Assembly (NCBI GenBank): GCA_964498095.1
Contig: CAZCFY010000018.1
Span: 1-64,000, forward strand
Source of the DNA: SG-bin7 sp964498095
GTDB taxonomy: Bacteria > Bdellovibrionota > Bdellovibrionia > Bdellovibrionales > SG-bin7
DNA: 64,000 bases
Direction: 5' to 3'
Part shown: positions 35,232 to 43,421 of the stretch, one piece after another
Layout: every line of letters starts with the position of its first letter
Position numbering within the stretch: position 1 is the first letter of the stretch
The notes under the pieces: model-generated
What the model saw: only the letters and a program-made list of their open reading frames with translations
What the model was told of the DNA's origin: nothing
Database searches by the model: none
Translations under genes and position numbers: made by a program

Positions 35232-35595
35232 CCATTCGGTTTTTTTCGGCCTCTAATTCCGCTGGGGTCTTTGCCGCGATAAATGTGCGCAGAGCCCGGC
35301 GGTAATCAAACGACACTTTTAAAAAGAACAATCCAAAAAACTGTTGTTTAGAATCTTTATCGTCTTTTACCCAGCGCACTTGCGCGGGCACGATAACGTA
35401 ACCCACTTTTTCCATCCAAAAATTTACTAGAACATTTTGGCCTTGTTTTAGATGGCGGTCGGCGCGCACGAGCATGCCTTCCTCGCCCACGTCTATGGAA
35501 TGCTCCATGGTGTATTTACTGTCGCAAAGAATTCCTACCGCGCGTTCATAAACCCGGCGGGCCATGCGTTTGGCGTTGTCAGTGGTGGCAGCCAT
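35191..35595 (-). CDS. PilZ-domain protein
   Basis: A 134-residue protein from the ATG at 35595, which has GGGAGA upstream (the frame is open from 35634). A basic segment RMARRVYERAVG is followed about 20 residues later by SIDVGEEGM, fitting the RxxxR and (D/N)xSxxG cyclic di-GMP-binding pattern with a Val-Gly variant in the second motif. Length and layout match single-domain PilZ. Cyclic di-GMP binding is likely but the variant motif leaves doubt. Confidence 0.72.
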   Translation of the reverse strand: MAATTDNAKRMARRVYERAVGILCDSKYTMEHSIDVGEEGMLVRADRHLKQGQNVLVNFWMEKVGYVIVPAQVRWVKDDKDSKQQFFGLFFLKVSFDYRRALRTFIAAKTPAELEAEKNRMVTFPDLTPATKDG

Positions 35596-35676
35596 TAGAC
35601 TCTCCCGAATATTTATCGGACGCCGGTGACTCAAACTGAAATAATTTGGAATTAACTTAGGTCTAAAAAGTGCAAA

Positions 35677-35707
35677 AAGCGAATTTTGCTTCCCGCAAGA
35701 TTCGCTT
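35677..35707 (+). promoter_or_regulatory. Stem-loop upstream of a small ORF
   Basis: AAGCGAATTTTGC and GCAAGATTCGCTT pair over 13 positions with one imperfect pair and a TTCCC loop. The structure has no following U-run. It may be a regulatory hairpin or a weak terminator between the PilZ gene start and the small ORF. Confidence 0.6.
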
Positions 35708-35747
35708 TAGGTGATCTCCTGGTTCGTGTTCAACAAGGAGGTCGTCT

Positions 35748-35855
35748 ATGAGAACACACTGTACTCATAAACGGCGATTTTTTGAAGTTTCTAAAGTATT
35801 TCTGATAATTCTTTGGTTAGTCCTGAGAATCATTAGGGAGCTGAAACAGTTTTAA
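35748..35855 (+). CDS. Predicted 35-residue membrane peptide
   Basis: ATG at 35748 is preceded by AAGGAGG with 6-7 bases of spacing, the strongest Shine-Dalgarno in this region. The peptide has a basic His/Arg N-terminus (MRTHCTHKRRFF) followed by one hydrophobic segment (VFLIILWLVLRII) and stops at 35855. The layout resembles small membrane proteins and type I toxins. The Shine-Dalgarno can pair with 35712-35720 (nine positions, two G-U), which would hide it. No family recognised; it could also be a leader or chance. Confidence 0.5.
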   Translation: MRTHCTHKRRFFEVSKVFLIILWLVLRIIRELKQF

Positions 35856-35945
35856 TTTCGATGGTGGCTCTGATGTGTTCAAGACCATGGTCGGGATTTT
35901 AACTTTCGGACTAGCTTCACAAGGACGGTGGATCTTGTGGGGGGC

Positions 35946-36926
35946 CTATGTATTATCCGCGAGAAACTTACCTAGTACCAACTCCGGCGAAACCGAAGTG
36001 GATTTGATTTGTGACTCCGCTACTCGCAAATCTTGCATGGCTTGGCTGAGTTCTTCAACCTTCCAGTCAGCGCTCTGGCGTTGGTAATCCTTTAAGAAAA
36101 ACGGAGGAATTCCAAGTTGTGAGGTGTCGCCGGAAGTCTTTAACTGCAAGAGGATCCGCAAATGGCGGGCAATGATCGTTAAAATACCTACCACGTTTTG
36201 ACCTTGAAAAAGTAGCCGGCGCAAGAGCGTAAAAGATTTTCCCTGATCATGATTTCCAATCGCGTTGGCTAATTCAAAAACACTTTCTTCTTTACTTTGC
36301 GCGATCCAATTTTGAACGGCGGCATCGTCAATATGGTTTTGTGCGCCCACGGAGAGTTTTAATTTTCGAATTTCATTATTAAGCGCCATCATGTTAGGTC
36401 CCACACGGCCAAGTAACAGCAGCGGAACTTGCGCACCCAAGGTGACGCCATTTTCCTTGGCCAAATACTGAATCCATTGGGGAAACTCGCGCTCATAAGG
36501 AGTTTTAAAATTAACACTCACGGCTTTATCACTTAAAGTTTTAAAAAACTTCGCGCGCGGTAGCGCACCTTCAAGCGTAAAAACCAAAGTTGTTCCTTCA
36601 TTAGGGTTTTCAATTAATTTTTGGAGCTCGGCAAAGTCTTTGTCTTTAAAACTGCCAGTCTCTTTGAGCAACAGCATTTTTTGCAAAGAAAAAAATCCCA
36701 GGCTCTGTGCCGAATTCATAACCGCATCTAAAGGCCGTTCGGAACCATAAAAAATTTCAAGACTTAAATTTTCCGAGGGTTTCAAATCTGCAGTCCCAAA
36801 AACTTTTTGATGCACGCGTCTTACGGCGTCTTCAATCAAGTAGGTCTCGTCACCATAGAAAAAGTAAGCCGGCGCGACATTATCGTTAACAGATTTATAA
36901 AACTGCGCCGGTGCCAAAAGTGACAT
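35946..36926 (-). CDS. holA: DNA polymerase III subunit delta
   Basis: A 326-residue clamp-loader subunit that opens the beta clamp. The N-terminal YFFYGDETYLIEDAVRRVHQ and FGSMLLLKETGSF-like stretch (SLQKMLLLKETGSF), then SKEESVFELANAIG and the C-terminal helical collar domain match HolA. Start overlaps the lptE stop (TAATG), a conserved pairing with lptE. Confidence 0.9.
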   Translation of the reverse strand: MSLLAPAQFYKSVNDNVAPAYFFYGDETYLIEDAVRRVHQKVFGTADLKPSENLSLEIFYGSERPLDAVMNSAQSLGFFSLQKMLLLKETGSFKDKDFAELQKLIENPNEGTTLVFTLEGALPRAKFFKTLSDKAVSVNFKTPYEREFPQWIQYLAKENGVTLGAQVPLLLLGRVGPNMMALNNEIRKLKLSVGAQNHIDDAAVQNWIAQSKEESVFELANAIGNHDQGKSFTLLRRLLFQGQNVVGILTIIARHLRILLQLKTSGDTSQLGIPPFFLKDYQRQSADWKVEELSQAMQDLRVAESQIKSTSVSPELVLGKFLADNT

Positions 36927-37483
36927 TAAAATTGCTCCGTCATGCGGTCCACGGCCTCAACCATCATATCCTGGGCCAATTGGCTAATATGATGGTGGCG
37001 CGCGCTGTGATTGTAAAGTGGATTGACCGAATTTACTTCGCGCGAGGCAACTTGCGGCGCTACGTAGGATTTTTCACCCTTTACGACGCCGGTCCAAATA
37101 ATTTGATTGTCGGCATTCCGGCGTAAAGTTACTGTCGCCTCTACGAAAATACGATATTCCACGAATAACGAAGCATAAGTCGGCAACTGTTTTAAAGACT
37201 TTAAATCTACCGGAGCGGTTGGGGCAAAAGTGAGATTGTTTACAATACCCTCGATAGTCACTTGCGAACTTAACTTGTCGCTGATTTTTGCCACGGCTGA
37301 ACGCTGAATCTCTCGGCCTAAAGAATTCGTAAAATATGTTTCTATACCCGGAAGGCGCGTATGGTTGGTAAATGGCGGTAAAAAAGCCTGATCATAACCA
37401 CCCGGTAACTGCTTCTTATCTGAGCTTATATTATAGGCACATGAGGCTAGCGCCCCAGCTAAAATAAGGATGATTTTTATCAT
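36926..37483 (-). CDS. lptE: LPS-assembly lipoprotein LptE
   Basis: A 185-residue lipoprotein with lipobox ALASCAYN (Cys at about residue 15). The mature domain (FLPPFTNHTRLPGIETYFTNSLGREI, then VTIEGIVNNLTFAP) has the LptE layout. It plugs the LptD barrel for lipopolysaccharide export. Upstream of and coupled to holA, as in many Gram-negatives, which supports the call. Confidence 0.85.
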   Translation of the reverse strand: MIKIILILAGALASCAYNISSDKKQLPGGYDQAFLPPFTNHTRLPGIETYFTNSLGREIQRSAVAKISDKLSSQVTIEGIVNNLTFAPTAPVDLKSLKQLPTYASLFVEYRIFVEATVTLRRNADNQIIWTGVVKGEKSYVAPQVASREVNSVNPLYNHSARHHHISQLAQDMMVEAVDRMTEQF

Positions 37484-37523
37484 GTGCCCACCTTAATCGG
37501 TGAGTTTACCAGAATCAAGTGTT

Positions 37524-38687
37524 ATGACTTTTAACCGCATGAGCGTAAAAACCAAAACACATTTAATGACTCCAGGACCCGTGGCAGTTCACCCGGAAAT
37601 TTTAAAAACCATGGCTTTGCCGATGGTTCATCATTTGAGCGCGGACTTTAACAAGACTCTGCAGAACGTTTTGCCGAAATTAAAAAAGCTTTTCGTTACG
37701 GCGCAAAACGTTTTTTTACACATGTCCACGGGATCGGGCGCCATGGAATCCGCAGTGGTAAATACCCTTTCGCCCGGGGAAAATGTTTTGGTTATCGTTT
37801 CAGGAAAATTTGGCGAGCGTTGGGCGGAAATTTGCGAAAGCTATGGTTTAAATACCGAACGCTGGAGTATTCCTTGGGGCGAGTACGCTGACCCCCAAGA
37901 GTTAAAATCAAAGCTACAAAAAAAATCTTATCAGGCGGTATTAACCCAAGCCTGCGAATCAAGTACCGGCGTTTTGCATCCGATCGAAGATTTTGGAAAA
38001 GTTTGTAAAGGCACTGATACGCTATTGATGGTGGACGGAATCTCAAGTGTCGGGGCGGTAAAACTTCCCATGGATGAGTGGCATATTGATTGTCTCGTCA
38101 CAGGATCCCAGAAAGCTTTAATGCTTCCTGCGGGATTGGCGATGATCGCCCTGTCAGAAAAGGCTCTTGCCAAAAGTAAAACGGCAAAGCTTCCAAAGTA
38201 TTACTGGGATCTCGTAGCTGAGGCCGCAAATTTAAAAAAGGGCCGCACGCGGTTTAGTTCTTCGGTTTCTTTAATTCGCGCTCTGGATACGTCGCTGGAT
38301 TTAGTTTTAAAATCAGGTCTTGAAGCCCATTTAAAGGCTGTAGCAAAAAAATCGACGGCGACCTTAAAGGCCGGGGAAGTTTTTGGCCTCAAAGTATTTG
38401 CTAAGCGGCCTAGTCAGAGTTTAACGGCTTTTGTTTTGCCCGACGGTGTTCCTGGCGAAGAGGTAATGAAGGGTTTAGAAAAACAAAATATTTATTTGGC
38501 CGGCGGTCAGGATCAAATGTTAGGTAAACTCGTGCGCATTGGTCACATGGGTTACATTGAAAACGAAGATGTCATTTACGTTTTAGAAAAACTTTTTTCT
38601 CTTATTCTTGAAAAATCACCAAAGTCCTTTGACGAGAAAAAAATAAGCTTAGCGCTTAAAGAAGCGGAAAAATGTTTAGTGTCTTAA
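37524..38687 (+). CDS. Class V aminotransferase (serine/alanine-glyoxylate type)
   Basis: About 387 residues. The open frame starts at GTG 37500; ATG 37524 or 37539 is likelier. MTPGPVAVHPEIL at the N-terminus, VSGKFGERWAEICESYG, VDGISSVGAV and GSQKALMLPAGL (PLP-binding Lys) identify the small-subunit class V group with serine-pyruvate, alanine-glyoxylate and phosphoserine activities. The next gene, overlapping by 16 bases, is a phosphoglycerate-dehydrogenase-like gene, so this enzyme probably acts as the transaminase of serine synthesis. The pairing is inference. Confidence 0.88.
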   Translation: MTFNRMSVKTKTHLMTPGPVAVHPEILKTMALPMVHHLSADFNKTLQNVLPKLKKLFVTAQNVFLHMSTGSGAMESAVVNTLSPGENVLVIVSGKFGERWAEICESYGLNTERWSIPWGEYADPQELKSKLQKKSYQAVLTQACESSTGVLHPIEDFGKVCKGTDTLLMVDGISSVGAVKLPMDEWHIDCLVTGSQKALMLPAGLAMIALSEKALAKSKTAKLPKYYWDLVAEAANLKKGRTRFSSSVSLIRALDTSLDLVLKSGLEAHLKAVAKKSTATLKAGEVFGLKVFAKRPSQSLTAFVLPDGVPGEEVMKGLEKQNIYLAGGQDQMLGKLVRIGHMGYIENEDVIYVLEKLFSLILEKSPKSFDEKKISLALKEAEKCLVS

Positions 38688-39625
38688 TTACGGACCGTTT
38701 TGCGGCGGCGGCGCTCGAAAGGCTGCGCGCTCAAGCGGGAATTGAAGTGAGTCAAATTTTGCAAGGTGAGGCGACGGATCTTACCGACGTAGACGCTTTA
38801 CTCATTCGTAGCCGCACAAAAATTGACGAATGGCTTTTAAAAACCGCCAACCGCTTAAAAATAATTATTACCAGTACCAGTGGCTTTGATCATATTGATT
38901 TAGATCTTTGTACCAAGAAAAATATTAAAGTTTGTTATACCCCCGAAGCCAATGCGCAAAGTGCGGCGGAAATGACTTGGGCGCTTATCACTGCTTGCAT
39001 GCGCAAAACGGTTTTAGGTCACGAAATGGTAAAACAAGGTAATTGGGACCGCACGCACATTGTCGGCCACGAACTTTACAAAAAAACCTTGGGTCTCATT
39101 GGTTTGGGCCGCGTCGGACAAAGGGTCGCCAAAATCGCCCGGGCTTTTGATATGCATGTCTTGGCCTGCGATCCTTATGTGGACGAAGCGGCTTTTTCTT
39201 CTACGGGCGCGCACCGTTGCGGCCGAGAAGAAGTTTTAAAAAGTTCTGATATCGTTTCGCTGCACGTGCCACTCACCAAAGAAACGCGTAATTTAATTAA
39301 TTTAAATACGCTCGAAGATCTCAGTCGCGGCGCCATTTTGATAAATACGTCACGCGGCCAAGTTGTTAACGAGCAGGCTTTGGTGGAATATTTAAAAACT
39401 GGGAAAATTTCGGCCGCAGGACTTGATGTTTTCGAGAAAGAACCCTTGCTGAAAACTTCAGCTCTAGCTTCTCTGCCAAATGTTGTACTCACTCCGCACA
39501 TAGGTGCGAACACCCATGAAGCATTTGAGCGGGGTTCCCAAGCCGCCGTTGACAAAATTTTAGCCTTCAGACAGGGTGAGAAGGTTTGTGACCAATTAAC
39601 CAAGGAACAAGAATGCCAGCAGTGA
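38672..39625 (+). CDS. D-3-phosphoglycerate dehydrogenase-like enzyme
   Basis: A 317-residue D-isomer-specific 2-hydroxyacid dehydrogenase, probably making 3-phosphohydroxypyruvate. NAD-binding TLGLIGLGRVGQRVAKIA, catalytic SLHVPLTKETRNLIN (with the HxP), NTSRGQVVNEQAL and TPHIGANTHEAFER carrying the active His are present. No C-terminal ACT domain, so it is the short form and not the serine-feedback type. Overlaps the aminotransferase by 16 bases and purA by 13. Confidence 0.87.
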   Translation: MFSVLITDRFAAAALERLRAQAGIEVSQILQGEATDLTDVDALLIRSRTKIDEWLLKTANRLKIIITSTSGFDHIDLDLCTKKNIKVCYTPEANAQSAAEMTWALITACMRKTVLGHEMVKQGNWDRTHIVGHELYKKTLGLIGLGRVGQRVAKIARAFDMHVLACDPYVDEAAFSSTGAHRCGREEVLKSSDIVSLHVPLTKETRNLINLNTLEDLSRGAILINTSRGQVVNEQALVEYLKTGKISAAGLDVFEKEPLLKTSALASLPNVVLTPHIGANTHEAFERGSQAAVDKILAFRQGEKVCDQLTKEQECQQ

Positions 39626-40908
39626 TCATTGTCGGCTCGCAGTGGGGCGACGAGGGTAAAGGTAAGGTTATTGATTTTTTCTCCGCCCAAGCCGACTATG
39701 TGGTCCGCTATCAAGGCGGCGCCAATGCGGGCCATACGATTGTTGCCGAAGGCGTAAAAACAGTACTGCATCTTGTGCCGTCGGGAATTTTACATCCTAA
39801 AACAAAATGTATTATCGCCTCGGGTGTGGTTTTAGATGCTAACAGTTTTGTCGAAGAAATCCGTGTGCTAAAGCAAAATGGGTTTTTGAAAGACCCGTCA
39901 CAGCTTTTAATTTCCGATAACGTCTCCATTATTTTGCCGTACCATCGTCAGCTGGATCAAGCGCGCGAGGCCGCTCTCGGGAAAGAAAAAATCGGCACGA
40001 CGGGCCGGGGAATCGGCCCCGCGTACGAAGAAAGAGCGTCACGCAAAGCCATTCTCTATGGTGATCTTTTTGACGATAATCGCTTAAAAGATAAATTAAG
40101 CGAAGCCCTTCGCGAAAAAAACTTTTTGTTAGAAAAGTTTTATGGCGAAAAGCCGATTGATCCCAATGAAGTCGTCGCGCAAATCCGCGAAATTCGCGAA
40201 GAGATTAGGCCTTATCGATGTAGCGATACATCTCTTGTTATTCACCGGGCGCTTAAGGCGAATAAAAAAGTCATGTTCGAGGGAGCGCAGGGAACTTTGC
40301 TTGATCTATTCCACGGAACTTATCCGTTCGTGACAAGTTCGAGCACTATTGCCGGCAGTGCTTGTATCGGCAGTGGCGTTGGTCCCTGCGAGATTAAAAA
40401 AGTTATTGGCATAACGAAAGCCTACACGACGCGCGTGGGTTCCGGTCCATTCCCAGCCGAACTGCACGACGATACGGGCGAAAAACTTCAAGTAAAGGGC
40501 CACGAATTCGGTGCGACCACGGGCCGCAAGCGCCGCTGTGGCTGGCTCGATCTCGTTGCCCTCAGGTATGCCGTAAGGATTAACGGCATCACACACTTGG
40601 CACTCATGAAGATGGATGTCCTCAGTGGTTTTGAACAAATTGGTGTGTGCACGGGCTATGATGTAAAAGGAGAAGTCCTTAATGAAATGCCTTTGAACGT
40701 AGCAGATCTTAATGAGGTTAAGCCGATCGTAAAATTTTTGCCTGGCTGGAATGAAGACATTGGTGGAGTAAAAGCTCTTAACCAACTACCTAAAAATGCT
40801 AGGAATTTTATTGATTTCGTGGCAAAGGAAACCGAACTTCCAATTGATGTTGTTTCCGTGGGCCCAGGGCGTGAACAAACGCTTTGGCTAAACCCTTTAT
40901 TTTCCTGA
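39613..40908 (+). CDS. purA: Adenylosuccinate synthetase
   Basis: A 431-residue GTP-dependent enzyme joining IMP and aspartate on the way to AMP. The N-terminus VGSQWGDEGKGKVIDFFS is the phosphate loop with catalytic Asp, GGANAGHTIV and GTTGRGIGPAYEERASR follow, and VGSGPFPAEL and FGATTGRKRRCGWLD near the C-terminus complete the signature. Full length. Its start overlaps the dehydrogenase gene by 13 bases. Confidence 0.97.
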   Translation: MPAVIIVGSQWGDEGKGKVIDFFSAQADYVVRYQGGANAGHTIVAEGVKTVLHLVPSGILHPKTKCIIASGVVLDANSFVEEIRVLKQNGFLKDPSQLLISDNVSIILPYHRQLDQAREAALGKEKIGTTGRGIGPAYEERASRKAILYGDLFDDNRLKDKLSEALREKNFLLEKFYGEKPIDPNEVVAQIREIREEIRPYRCSDTSLVIHRALKANKKVMFEGAQGTLLDLFHGTYPFVTSSSTIAGSACIGSGVGPCEIKKVIGITKAYTTRVGSGPFPAELHDDTGEKLQVKGHEFGATTGRKRRCGWLDLVALRYAVRINGITHLALMKMDVLSGFEQIGVCTGYDVKGEVLNEMPLNVADLNEVKPIVKFLPGWNEDIGGVKALNQLPKNARNFIDFVAKETELPIDVVSVGPGREQTLWLNPLFS

Positions 40909-40915
40909 TTTTTAA

Positions 40916-40944
40916 TTGACTTTGATGCGCTTTGTTTTAAAAAT
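40916..40944 (+). promoter_or_regulatory. Candidate promoter of tRNA-Lys/tRNA-Glu
   Basis: TTGACT at 40916-40921 and TAAAAA or AAAAAT at 40938-40944, with spacing of 16-17 bases, lie about 35 bases before tRNA-Lys. A sigma-70-type match by eye only. Confidence 0.45.
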
Positions 40945-40978
40945 CGTGCTTCCATTTTTTATTTTGAATTAATGGAGG

Positions 40979-41054
40979 GGGCCGCTAGCTCAGTCGGTAG
41001 AGCACATCCCTTTTAAGGATGGGGTCGATGGTTCGAGTCCATCGCGGCTCACCA
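40979..41054 (+). tRNA. tRNA-Lys (TTT)
   Basis: Acceptor GGGCCGC pairs with GCGGCTC; D-stem GCTC/GAGC; anticodon stem CATCC/GGATG with loop CTTTTAA gives TTT; T-arm with GTTCGAGTC. CCA is encoded. It is followed by a short hairpin (CACCAATT/AATTGGTG, 41050-41070) in the spacer before tRNA-Glu. Confidence 0.96.
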
Positions 41055-41094
41055 ATTTTTTTAATTGGTGATTTCCCCAGATTTTTTGTTCCGG

Positions 41095-41170
41095 GTCCCC
41101 ATCGTCTAGAGGCCTAGGACAACACCCTTTCACGGTGTGGACCGGGGTTCGAATCCCCGTGGGGACGCCA
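41095..41170 (+). tRNA. tRNA-Glu (TTC)
   Basis: Acceptor GTCCCCA pairs with TGGGGAC; anticodon loop CTTTCAC gives TTC; T-arm has GGTTCGAATCC. CCA is encoded. Forty bases after tRNA-Lys, probably one transcript. The accessory stretch begins directly after it. Confidence 0.97.
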
Positions 41171-41183
41171 TCCCTTAAATACT

Positions 41184-41217
41184 GAATTCAGAATACCGTT
41201 AACAGTATTCTGAATTC
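41184..41217. repeat. Perfect 13-bp inverted repeat after tRNA-Glu
   Basis: GAATTCAGAATAC and GTATTCTGAATTC flank an 8-base loop. No U-tract follows on either strand. On the minus strand it contains the stop codon of the truncated four-helix-bundle gene. Confidence 0.8.
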
Positions 41218-41420
41218 TGGATGGTGCTGATTTCGGATTTCATTAGTTTCCAAAGACATGCTCCTAAATGACCAGCGGTTTGGTAAAATCGCTTTTTTTC
41301 TTTCACAGATTGTTTTGCATTCCCCTCGCTTAAATTTAGCGAAATCGCGGAGGCTGCTCGCAAGAGCTGATCTCTCAAGTTCCCTTTAACTTCTTTTTTT
41401 TTCTTGGATTCTTCGCTGGC
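41199..41420 (-). pseudogene. Truncated four-helix-bundle protein (23S rRNA intervening-sequence type)
   Basis: The minus strand encodes 73 codons after an in-frame TGA. The core LRDQLLRAASAISLNLSEG is the signature of the four-helix-bundle family found in 23S rRNA intervening sequences and elsewhere, followed by EKKRFYQTAGHLGACLWK. The family is about 115-120 residues and normally has an N-terminal helix of about 35-40 residues before this motif. Here that helix is missing, with a Lys-rich stretch and no ATG in its place. TTG at 41378 is the only possible start. I read it as a remnant. Confidence 0.7.
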
Positions 41421-41438
41421 TCAGCTATTTCAAGCCAC

Positions 41439-42029
41439 TTGTTTCAGAAGAAGACAGCAAAGAGCAGGGTTCTCTATAATCAAAGGACAAGATTTACCCC
41501 ATTGTTAGGTGCAACATTCGTCGTATTTGTTATCGTGTTCATAATGACTCATATGATTCCATTTGCGGGAGGGGCAAAGTCACTTCATGCCATGCTTGGG
41601 AATCAACCTTTGTTTGACCAACATACATCTTCCACAGCAGACGAGGTCTATGATCGACTAGAAAATTTCGGCGCAGCAGGCCGCGCAGCCTATCGGAATT
41701 TTACTTTTAGAGGGGACCTATTTTTTCCCTTGAGTCTTTTTGCTTTCTTAACAGCACTTGCCTATTTTGTTAGGGAAAGAGCTTTAATTACCGGAGCACT
41801 TCGTCCGGTTTTGATTTCCATTCCAACCTTCTGGTTTTTGTCTGATCTGATTGAGAATTCAGTAATTTATTATCTCATTTCGCAGTATCCACAGAAAGAT
41901 TTTTTTCTGGCGAGCAGCTTAGCGACTATAACAAATGTAAAGTTCGCCTTACTTCTAGGGGCGATTATACTTCCAGCCGTTTCTTACTCTATATATCGAA
42001 ATAACAATAAAACGATTATACCGAGTTAG
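41439..42029 (+). CDS. Membrane protein of unknown function
   Basis: Up to 196 residues with about four transmembrane helices (FTPLLGATFVVFVIVFIM, LFFPLSLFAFLTALAYFV, LISIPTFWFLSDLIENSVIYYLI and FALLLGAIILPAVSYSIY). The frame opens with TTG at 41439 and the actual start is not clear; no good Shine-Dalgarno is visible. No family recognised. It ends 30 bases before a marR-type gene on the same strand, so regulator and membrane protein are probably co-transcribed. Confidence 0.6.
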   Translation: MFQKKTAKSRVLYNQRTRFTPLLGATFVVFVIVFIMTHMIPFAGGAKSLHAMLGNQPLFDQHTSSTADEVYDRLENFGAAGRAAYRNFTFRGDLFFPLSLFAFLTALAYFVRERALITGALRPVLISIPTFWFLSDLIENSVIYYLISQYPQKDFFLASSLATITNVKFALLLGAIILPAVSYSIYRNNNKTIIPS

Positions 42030-42059
42030 CGCAAACAATTCTCGTACAAGAGGTAATCT

Positions 42060-42524
42060 ATGAAAAGACAATTAAAGATTAAAACAGATTTCTCATATTT
42101 CAAAGACGAAAAGCCCATTGGATGGTTACTCACAAAGGTTTCTGCAAAATTTGAGAAAGAGTTTTTAAAGAAAATAACTCAGGAAAAACAATTTTCCTCA
42201 ATCACAGCCTCAGATCACCGAGTTCTTAGGCTTATGACCGCAGATGTGATTAACTCAAACGCTATTGCACGCCAGATTGGAGTGTCGAAGCAAGCTATTA
42301 GTAAATCAATTTCTTCTCTAGAAAAGCGGGAGTTTTTGATTCGGAAAGAGTCGAAAGGTGATGGACGATCTCAGATTCTTTCGCTGACTGAAAAAGGTAA
42401 CAAACTAGTTTCTAAAGCAGCCAAGGTAGCACAAGAACTTGATGCTGCCACGCTTGAGAAGATTGGTGCCAAAAATTTAAATTCACTTAAGGATATGCTA
42501 AGCAAATTTCTTCAGGATTTTTGA
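42060..42524 (+). CDS. MarR-family transcriptional regulator
   Basis: A 154-residue winged-helix repressor. The HTH region ITASDHRVLRLM, NSNAIARQIGVSKQAISKSISSLEKREFL and the wing ESKGDGRSQILSLTEKG are typical of MarR; dimerisation helices are at both ends. AAGAGG lies upstream. Its target is probably its own operon with the membrane protein. The ligand is unknown. Confidence 0.88.
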   Translation: MKRQLKIKTDFSYFKDEKPIGWLLTKVSAKFEKEFLKKITQEKQFSSITASDHRVLRLMTADVINSNAIARQIGVSKQAISKSISSLEKREFLIRKESKGDGRSQILSLTEKGNKLVSKAAKVAQELDAATLEKIGAKNLNSLKDMLSKFLQDF

Positions 42525-42580
42525 AAGCTATGGAAAAGTATTTGTCTATGCTTAACGGGTTCCTATCGTTTGCTTTAATC

Positions 42581-43225
42581 TCATAGACGAAGTTGGTCAG
42601 TATAGCCTTTCGGACTGCATATACGAGCAGATACGCGTTCCACGACTTCGGCAGCATATTTAAAAAGCTCAGGAGTCCAGGATTCTTTTTCGTTAAGACC
42701 AATTGTAAAATTGCCTGTTCCTCCACTCGAATCGAATATTACAAGCGAGTAAAGCCCTGGACTTAAATTTCCACGCCACTCGCCGCCAACCCAATAAGAT
42801 TGCTTTCCAAACTCTTCGTAATATTTGGGGCGGTGGCCAATTGCGTAAGAAGATGTCGCCTCTGCAATCGAGGATTGTCTGAGTCGCTTGATATAATTCG
42901 CATTTGATTCCCCTGCGTTCTTCCATGACAAGTCACCCCGAATGATAATACCACTTGGTTGAAATAGTTCATACTTGGGAATCTTAGGACACTCTGGAGA
43001 GAAGAGCTGAAGCAAGGTCGACTCTGATCCTTTTGCGATATAGAATTGAGCGACGAAATAGTCGTTAGGCCGGGTGAGCTCAGAATAAATTGCCCGAGAG
43101 ATTTCGGCCTGCCCAATAAAATAGGATGTAACAGGAGTTTGCTTCAATGGAAGTAAAAGAGCCGGGACGTGTGCAGAAGCAAACAGTGCGAAAAGAAAAA
43201 TGGTGATGAATAATGTGGATCGCAT
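42581..43225 (-). CDS. Exported protein of unknown function
   Basis: A 214-residue protein with signal peptide (MRSTLFITIFLFALFASA). GGAGG lies upstream of the ATG. The mature part has SYFIGQAEISRAIYSELTRPNDYFVAQFYIAK early and SYWVGGEWRGNLSPGLYSLVIFDSSGGTGNFTIGLNE late, a beta-sandwich-like composition, then a C-terminal helix. No family recognised. Convergent with marR with a 56-base gap. Confidence 0.6.
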   Translation of the reverse strand: MRSTLFITIFLFALFASAHVPALLLPLKQTPVTSYFIGQAEISRAIYSELTRPNDYFVAQFYIAKGSESTLLQLFSPECPKIPKYELFQPSGIIIRGDLSWKNAGESNANYIKRLRQSSIAEATSSYAIGHRPKYYEEFGKQSYWVGGEWRGNLSPGLYSLVIFDSSGGTGNFTIGLNEKESWTPELFKYAAEVVERVSARICSPKGYTDQLRL

Positions 43226-43421
43226 AAAATACCTCCGCTCGTATAAGAAGTGAGATGCAATCTGGGTACCCTACCGTTGGACGACATGAGGTACACCAGA
43301 GAGATTTAATGAGGCAACTTTATTCAAGTCAGGGGAGAAACTCCCCATAAGACTTCATGCACGGTACGATACTAATGCTCTGTTGGACCATAAATTGTAT
43401 AGAGTCGAAGGGGTTCTGATC

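Noticed and set aside
35875..36087. 70-codon plus-strand ORF
   Set aside because: Mostly antisense to holA and lacks a Shine-Dalgarno.
39175..39771. 198-codon minus-strand ORF
   Set aside because: Shadow of the dehydrogenase and purA genes, both with clear motifs.
40306..40785. 159-codon minus-strand ORF
   Set aside because: Antisense shadow inside purA.
41184..41217. Rho-independent terminator of the tRNA transcript
   Set aside because: Stem is strong but no T-run follows on either strand.
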